Below, piece by piece: positions 60,087-64,000 of a DNA stretch of 64,000 bases. Source of the DNA: Calothrix sp. PCC 7507 (GTDB lineage: Bacteria > Cyanobacteriota > Cyanobacteriia > Cyanobacteriales > Nostocaceae); NCBI RefSeq assembly GCF_000316575.1, contig NC_019682.1:620001-684000 (forward strand). Reading direction: 5' to 3'. Under the pieces are notes generated by a model. It had not been told where the DNA came from. It saw only the letters and a list, made by a program, of their open reading frames with translations, and ran no database searches. Position 1 is the stretch's first letter, and each line of letters begins with the position of its first letter. The translations under genes were made by a program, and so were the position numbers.

Positions 60087-61169
60087 ATGACCGCAACCTT
60101 ACAACAGCGCCAAAGCGCCAACGTATGGGACCAGTTTGCCAACTGGATCACCAGCACCAATAATCGCCTTTACATTGGTTGGTTCGGCGTCTTAATGATC
60201 CCCACCCTCATAGCTGCCACTGCTTGCTTCGTAATTGCCTTTATCGCCGCACCTCCCGTAGACATTGATGGTATTCGTGAACCCGTTGCAGGTTCCTTGC
60301 TCTACGGAAACAACATCATATCCGGTGCAGTAATTCCTTCTTCAAATGCCATCGGCTTGCACTTCTACCCCATTTGGGAAGCAGCTTCTTTAGATGAGTG
60401 GTTGTACAACGGCGGACCTTACCAACTAGTAATTTTCCACTTCTTGATTGGTGTATTTTGCTACCTCGGACGTGAGTGGGAACTTTCCTACCGCTTAGGA
60501 ATGCGTCCTTGGATTTCAGTTGCATACAGCGCACCTGTTGCAGCAGCAACCGCAGTATTCTTGATTTACCCAATTGGTCAAGGTTCATTCTCCGATGGTA
60601 TGCCCTTGGGTATCTCCGGCACATTCAACTTTATGCTCGTGTTCCAAGCAGAACACAACATCTTGATGCACCCCTTCCACATGTTGGGAGTAGCAGGTGT
60701 GTTCGGTGGTTCATTGTTCTCTGCAATGCACGGTTCTTTGGTAACATCTTCCTTAGTTCGTGAAACCACCGAAACCGAATCCTTGAACTACGGTTACAAG
60801 TTCGGACAAGAAGAAGAAACCTACAACATCGTTGCAGCCCACGGCTACTTCGGTCGCCTAATCTTCCAATACGCATCATTCAACAACAGCCGTTCACTGC
60901 ACTTCTTGCTCGCAGCATGGCCAGTAGTTGGTATCTGGTTCACAGCTTTGGGTGTCAGCACAATGGCGTTCAACTTGAACGGATTCAACTTCAACCAATC
61001 AGTGATTGATTCTCAAGGTCGCGTCATCGCTACTTGGGCTGATGTGATCAACCGCGCTAACCTGGGTATGGAAGTAATGCACGAGCGTAACGCTCACAAC
61101 TTCCCCCTAGATTTGGCTGCTGGTGATGTTGCTCCTGTGGCTCTGACTGCTCCTGCTATCAACGGTTAA
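60087..61169 (+). CDS. psbA: Photosystem II D1 protein, high-light (Glu130) form
   Basis: The 360-residue D1 core protein binds P680, Pheo, QB and the Mn4CaO5 cluster in the thylakoid membrane. Five helices and the key sequences are visible: [37 protein letters not shown] with Glu at 130, [15 protein letters not shown], and the C-terminal [19 protein letters not shown]. Cleavage after A344 would remove the 16-residue tail starting AGDVAP. Glu130, rather than Gln, marks the high-light D1 type in cyanobacteria. Codon use is strongly optimised compared with its neighbours, as expected for a highly translated gene. Confidence 0.99.
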   Translation: MTATLQQRQSANVWDQFANWITSTNNRLYIGWFGVLMIPTLIAATACFVIAFIAAPPVDIDGIREPVAGSLLYGNNIISGAVIPSSNAIGLHFYPIWEAASLDEWLYNGGPYQLVIFHFLIGVFCYLGREWELSYRLGMRPWISVAYSAPVAAATAVFLIYPIGQGSFSDGMPLGISGTFNFMLVFQAEHNILMHPFHMLGVAGVFGGSLFSAMHGSLVTSSLVRETTETESLNYGYKFGQEEETYNIVAAHGYFGRLIFQYASFNNSRSLHFLLAAWPVVGIWFTALGVSTMAFNLNGFNFNQSVIDSQGRVIATWADVINRANLGMEVMHERNAHNFPLDLAAGDVAPVALTAPAING

Positions 61170-61202
61170 TTTTTAACTGACGCACGCACAATACTTCTGT
61201 AA

Positions 61203-61240
61203 GCAAAAGCCGCTCTCCCGAAAGGAAGAGTGGCTTTTGC
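61203..61240 (+). terminator. Hairpin after psbA
   Basis: GCAAAAGCCGCTCT is opposed to AGAGTGGCTTTTGC with a CCCGAAAGGA loop, 33 bp past the psbA stop. It lacks a clean U-tract but is a strong stem. Confidence 0.75.
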
Positions 61241-61344
61241 ATTAAAAGTCTAATCCTAAAGCTCTATCCTAGTTCTTTGAGTAGAGGATAAAAATAGTTA
61301 AGAATGTGTAGCTTGTAATTACCAAACAATCATAAATTTACCAA

Positions 61345-61376
61345 CCCTCAGTTCTAGAGAAACTGGGGGCTTTTTT
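61345..61376 (+). terminator. Second Rho-independent terminator downstream of psbA
   Basis: CCCTCAGTT (61345-61353) pairs with AACTGGGGG (61361-61369), followed closely by TTTTTT. Either psbA read-through or a short transcript between the two terminators ends here. Confidence 0.8.
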
Positions 61377-61540
61377 ATAATTTATAGTCAATCTGGATTA
61401 AGGTATATTTCTCTGGAAGTGGCAGCAATTTAAATATTCCTTCAGGCTAACAAGGTTTATCTCTTATGGTCGATTCGATGTTAGAGATGAAATTGTTAGT
61501 CTGTGTTTGTCAGTCGGAAATGTTTACCAAATCAACGACA

Positions 61541-61813
61541 ATGAACATTCTTGCTTGGATTGTTTTAGGTTTAATTGCTGGGGCGATCGCTAAGGCTATC
61601 TACCCCGGTCATCAGGGCGGCGGAATTCTAGGAACAATCTTGCTAGGAATAATCGGTGCTTTTGTAGGCGGTAGTTTGGGCATATTCTTCAGTACAGGAA
61701 CCTTTGCTCTAGCAGCCCCTACTCTGAGTATTACTGGTGTTATAGTGGCAGTTATCGGCGCACTCGTTGCTGTTTTCTTGTGGAACTTGCTAACCCGAAG
61801 TAGTGCTGCGTAA
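61541..61813 (+). CDS. GlsB/YeaQ/YmgE family stress membrane protein
   Basis: From MNILAWIVLGLIAGAIAKAI the product has 90 residues with three glycine-rich membrane helices (GGGILGTILLGIIGAFVGGSLG is the family hallmark; VIVAVIGALVAVFLWNLL is last). Members are small stress-induced membrane proteins, once called transglycosylase-associated. The open frame extends 25 codons upstream, but that part is not family-like. A perfect terminator follows. Confidence 0.85.
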   Translation: MNILAWIVLGLIAGAIAKAIYPGHQGGGILGTILLGIIGAFVGGSLGIFFSTGTFALAAPTLSITGVIVAVIGALVAVFLWNLLTRSSAA

Positions 61814-61886
61814 ATAATGTAAATGACGGTCAATTTATTAGTAAAAGTTGAGACCCCATTTAAATATTTTGCTTGCTGAATTTATT

Positions 61887-61932
61887 TGAAATAATAGCGC
61901 CAACCTATAGATAGGTTGGCGCTATTATTTCA
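61887..61932. terminator. Perfect bidirectional terminator
   Basis: A 22-bp perfect stem (left arm from TGAAATAATAGCGCC, right arm ending GGCGCTATTATTTCA) with a 2-nt AG loop lies between convergent genes. A/T-rich outer pairs supply U-tracts for both directions. Confidence 0.9.
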
Positions 61933-61947
61933 ACATTTTTTATCAAG

Positions 61948-62583
61948 TCAGAATAAATCATCAGATTTAGTCAGAATGAATAGACTTCCATCTCCTCCAC
62001 GTCCAATTCTGAGAGTTTCATCTAAGTAAGTAATATCCAGGGTGGCAATTCTGCCAAGAGGGTTATGAGCCTGGACAACTTTAAATGGGTTGAGTTGAGG
62101 AGTTGCAAGTCCAACAATCTTTTCAATCGATAGGTAGCGTTTATCAAAATACACGTTGATGCGTTTATTCGGTAGAGGCGATGAATCTTCTATAGCAGGC
62201 TCAAAGCTAGCCGTTACTCTCACATATCCCGATACTAGCCCTAGAGCATGTTTAACAAAAGCTAAATTGAAAAACAATTTATTTGTGACATCAATCACTT
62301 GATAAACCTTACCCACTTTTAATCCTAATGGTAGGGAAGCTAAAGAACGGATTTCTCTAGCAGTGGAGTATTGCAGTTGCCAAGCCCCCTCCAGTAATGG
62401 AGTAGCCTGGAGGAGAGGATGAGGATGGGGATTAATGCTTTCTAGTTCCGTTGTTAATTGTTCAATTTCTGCGGTTAAAGCTGCGTTTAACTTTAAATTG
62501 GTGACAGGAGAACCATCACTTTTAGCTTGAATCTTCTCAATCGAGGCTTGTAATTTTTCCTTAACTACTAGTTGTTTGTTCAA
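61948..62583 (-). CDS. PAP/fibrillin family protein
   Basis: The 211-residue protein has the plastid-lipid-associated (fibrillin) pattern: a helical start with EKLQASIEKIQ, then LLEGAWQLQYSTAREIRSL, a lipocalin-like set of strands, and RIATLDITYLDETLRIGRGGDGSLFIL at the end. Fibrillins associate with thylakoid lipid and plastoglobule-like structures and protect against photo-oxidative stress. It may act near the tocopherol and carotenoid functions encoded in this window; that link is inferred. Confidence 0.85.
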   Translation of the reverse strand: MNKQLVVKEKLQASIEKIQAKSDGSPVTNLKLNAALTAEIEQLTTELESINPHPHPLLQATPLLEGAWQLQYSTAREIRSLASLPLGLKVGKVYQVIDVTNKLFFNLAFVKHALGLVSGYVRVTASFEPAIEDSSPLPNKRINVYFDKRYLSIEKIVGLATPQLNPFKVVQAHNPLGRIATLDITYLDETLRIGRGGDGSLFILTKSDDLF

Positions 62584-62639
62584 GGTTGTTTATTCTCCTT
62601 CAATAGTGTGTGGATTTTATTGTCAAAATAATACGAACC

Positions 62640-63149
62640 TCAGTTACCACCAGGTTCAGCCTTTTCAACTGAGTTATCATCAACTCCCAAAGTCAACTGC
62701 AGAGGAGTGCGTGAGGGATAGGCTTTCACTACCTGTCGGTAGACATCATAGTTAGTGGGTAAAGTCCTTTGTTGGGAGCCTACTCCATAGGTTAGTTTGT
62801 ACTCTACAGATTTTAATAATTCGGGCTGGCTAGACTCTTGTGCAAGTTTTTTGCGTTGTTCCACTTCATTTACTGTTGGTCGTGCTGGTAAAGCCGGCCA
62901 CCATAAACCTCGATCATCAGGGCCTGTCACTGCTCCAGATGGCTTTAAGCCATTGCGATTGAGCAAGGAAGTGGTAGCGAAGGTTTCAAAACGTGGTGAT
63001 GAATCATTAGTGAGGTCATTGGCATACTTAACTTGCCAGATATAGCTGGTAAGCGCTGTTGCTTCATACTGGTCAGTTGTAACGTTACTGCAACTCGTGA
63101 GTGTAAGTGCAGTTAGGATCATTAAGGCTTTAAGTAATTCTCTAGACAT
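62640..63149 (-). CDS. Lipoprotein of unknown function
   Basis: The 169-residue protein has a type II signal peptide: basic MSRELLK, hydrophobic ALMILTALTLTSC with lipobox LTSC, so the cysteine near residue 20 would be lipidated. The mature part has SYIWQVKYANDL, a proline-rich LWWPALPARPTVNE and a charged helix EVEQRKKLAQESSQ. It is conserved in cyanobacteria to my recollection but unnamed. It lies 56 bp upstream of the fibrillin gene and may be co-transcribed. Confidence 0.65.
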   Translation of the reverse strand: MSRELLKALMILTALTLTSCSNVTTDQYEATALTSYIWQVKYANDLTNDSSPRFETFATTSLLNRNGLKPSGAVTGPDDRGLWWPALPARPTVNEVEQRKKLAQESSQPELLKSVEYKLTYGVGSQQRTLPTNYDVYRQVVKAYPSRTPLQLTLGVDDNSVEKAEPGGN

Positions 63150-63292
63150 ACTTTATATTTGCTACAAATCATACTTTTTTTCCAATCTCATTCAACAGAA
63201 TAATCTTTTTAATAGATGTTTATATCCAGTACTCATCATATATTAACTACATGAAGTATTACTTATAAATAAAACAAAAAAAGGAGTTTGAT

Positions 63293-63364
63293 ATGCTTAC
63301 TGCAATCATTCTTTTTGCAGGCTATGCTGTAGTATCGACAATCTTTGTTTCAAGTGTTGAATGA
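63293..63364 (+). CDS. 23-residue hydrophobic peptide ORF
   Basis: ATG is preceded by AAAAAAGGAGTTTGAT, a near-ideal ribosome binding site. The product MLTAIILFAGYAVVSTIFVS then SVE is a single membrane helix. Tiny one-helix proteins are common in photosystem and cytochrome b6f complexes, but this sequence is not one I can match. A small stem (AACCTCGG opposed to CCGGGGTT, about 63432-63456) lies downstream and could terminate it. Confidence 0.55.
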   Translation: MLTAIILFAGYAVVSTIFVSSVE

Positions 63365-63722
63365 GTAATAAAACAGTTTGAGGTTTTGATTTTCACATCA
63401 TCGTCATTAGGACTTCTGTCTCCAACCTCGGTTAGTTTCGCCGGGGTTTTCTCTTGGTCAGATCAAAAGGCAGAAGTAAATATCGAAACCCTAACGGGGA
63501 TGTAACTCTTATGCAGTAAGTAACGGTGGGCTACAAAATACTTGTCATTCCATAAAAGTTTGTGTTATTAAAAACGTATAACCCAATTAGTAAGAATTTA
63601 GCTTCTATTTTCCCCATAGCTCTGGGAAAATAACACTTTACACCACTAGACGCGGCGGCTGTTCCGAAGTCTTCCCACCCTTCAAAATCAAGAGTCTTTT
63701 TCTAGACTCCCACGGAGTATTC

Positions 63723-64000
63723 ATGCAGCCAAAAAATCTGAAGCGTCTTCTGCGTGCTTTAGCAAAGCAGGGTTTAGATGTAACTTATAGCGATCGCATT
63801 TATTCAGTTCGTGCAGTCAATTTTCCCGATGCACCAACGGCGGAAGTGCTACTACCCGAAGCTTTCCCCGTAGAAGCTAAAGCACTCAAGCAGTTAATGA
63901 ATTTGGCAAACGTTCGCCACCCAGCAGGTGGATGCGTTTGTCGTGCTTGTGCTACCCCTGATTTTCACCCTGGTGATGCTGGCGTAGCCATTGGTTCGGT
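63723..64000 (+). CDS. RtcB-family RNA ligase, N-terminal part
   Basis: The gene starts at an ATG with ACGGAG upstream and runs off the window after about 92 codons. The visible part has a helical start (KRLLRALAKQGLDVTYSD), EVLLPEAFPVEAKALKQLM, and then CRACATPDFHPGDAGVAIGS, which matches the (M/T)PDxHxG metal-binding segment of RtcB. RtcB joins 3'-phosphate and 5'-OH RNA ends. Since the histidine-rich catalytic remainder is outside the window, activity is presumed. The 358-bp gap before it holds the small peptide ORF terminator and no other gene. Confidence 0.75.
   Translation, partial: MQPKNLKRLLRALAKQGLDVTYSDRIYSVRAVNFPDAPTAEVLLPEAFPVEAKALKQLMNLANVRHPAGGCVCRACATPDFHPGDAGVAIGS

Noticed and set aside
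60316-60879. Several frames of 60-100 codons within psbA
   Set aside because: Shadows of the highly biased psbA codon pattern.

Overview
The window is chromosomal DNA of a filamentous, heterocyst-type cyanobacterium (Nostoc / Anabaena / Trichormus group). Evidence: a psbA gene for photosystem II D1, the Mg-chelatase gene chlI, phytochrome-type sensors, the myxol-carotenoid pair cruF-cruG, tocopherol genes, very frequent HIP1 octamers (GCGATCGC), and many heptanucleotide tandem tracts (CATTTGT / TGCTCCC / AGTCCCC types) and small palindromic repeats of the kind that fill Nostoc intergenic regions. No rRNA, tRNA or CRISPR array was seen.

Layout. 0-6.3 kb: tail of a metallopeptidase, an LPA3-like protein, and a light-sensing block on the minus strand (phytochrome kinase, Rcp-type regulator, receiver-GAF-kinase hybrid). 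6.4-8.5 kb: a PIN toxin/antitoxin pair and a peptidoglycan hydrolase with a degenerate amidase domain. 8.6-16 kb: dnaG, a DUF2887 nuclease-like protein, pentapeptide and TPR proteins, yraN, queA. 16-20.7 kb: Ktr potassium uptake and a tocopherol pair (methyltransferase plus homogentisate phytyltransferase). 21-30.4 kb: SDR enzyme, a candidate small RNA, and a minus-strand cluster of secreted and outer-membrane proteins (DUF11/SdrD-like, invasin-like barrel, second DUF11-like protein). 30.6-37.6 kb: solitary m5C methyltransferase, murG, SDR, DUF1295 and VOC proteins, miaE, and a dense patch of nested MITEs. 37.7-43.5 kb: a three-domain cell-wall lysin, an IS1380-type element, and a second IS that uses a -1 frameshift and is nested inside a MITE. 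44-50 kb: a TPR-CHAT protease with two co-oriented partners, the best candidate here for an undescribed conflict or cell-death system. 50-64 kb: rnhA, cruG-cruF, rplU-rpmA, a RlaP-like nucleotidyltransferase, chlI, psbA (high-light D1 with Glu130), a fibrillin, a lipoprotein, a 23-residue membrane peptide ORF, and the start of an rtcB-like gene.

How it fits together. Photosynthesis and photoprotection are strongly represented (D1, ChlI, LPA3-like, fibrillin, tocopherol, myxol glycoside, phytochromes), beside ordinary housekeeping. What is unusual is how far small repeats have entered genes: in-frame repeat insertions are visible in dnaG, queA, the phytochrome kinase and the DUF2887 gene, and several stop codons lie inside dispersed repeats. 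Functions are assigned from recognised motifs by eye; no database search was possible.
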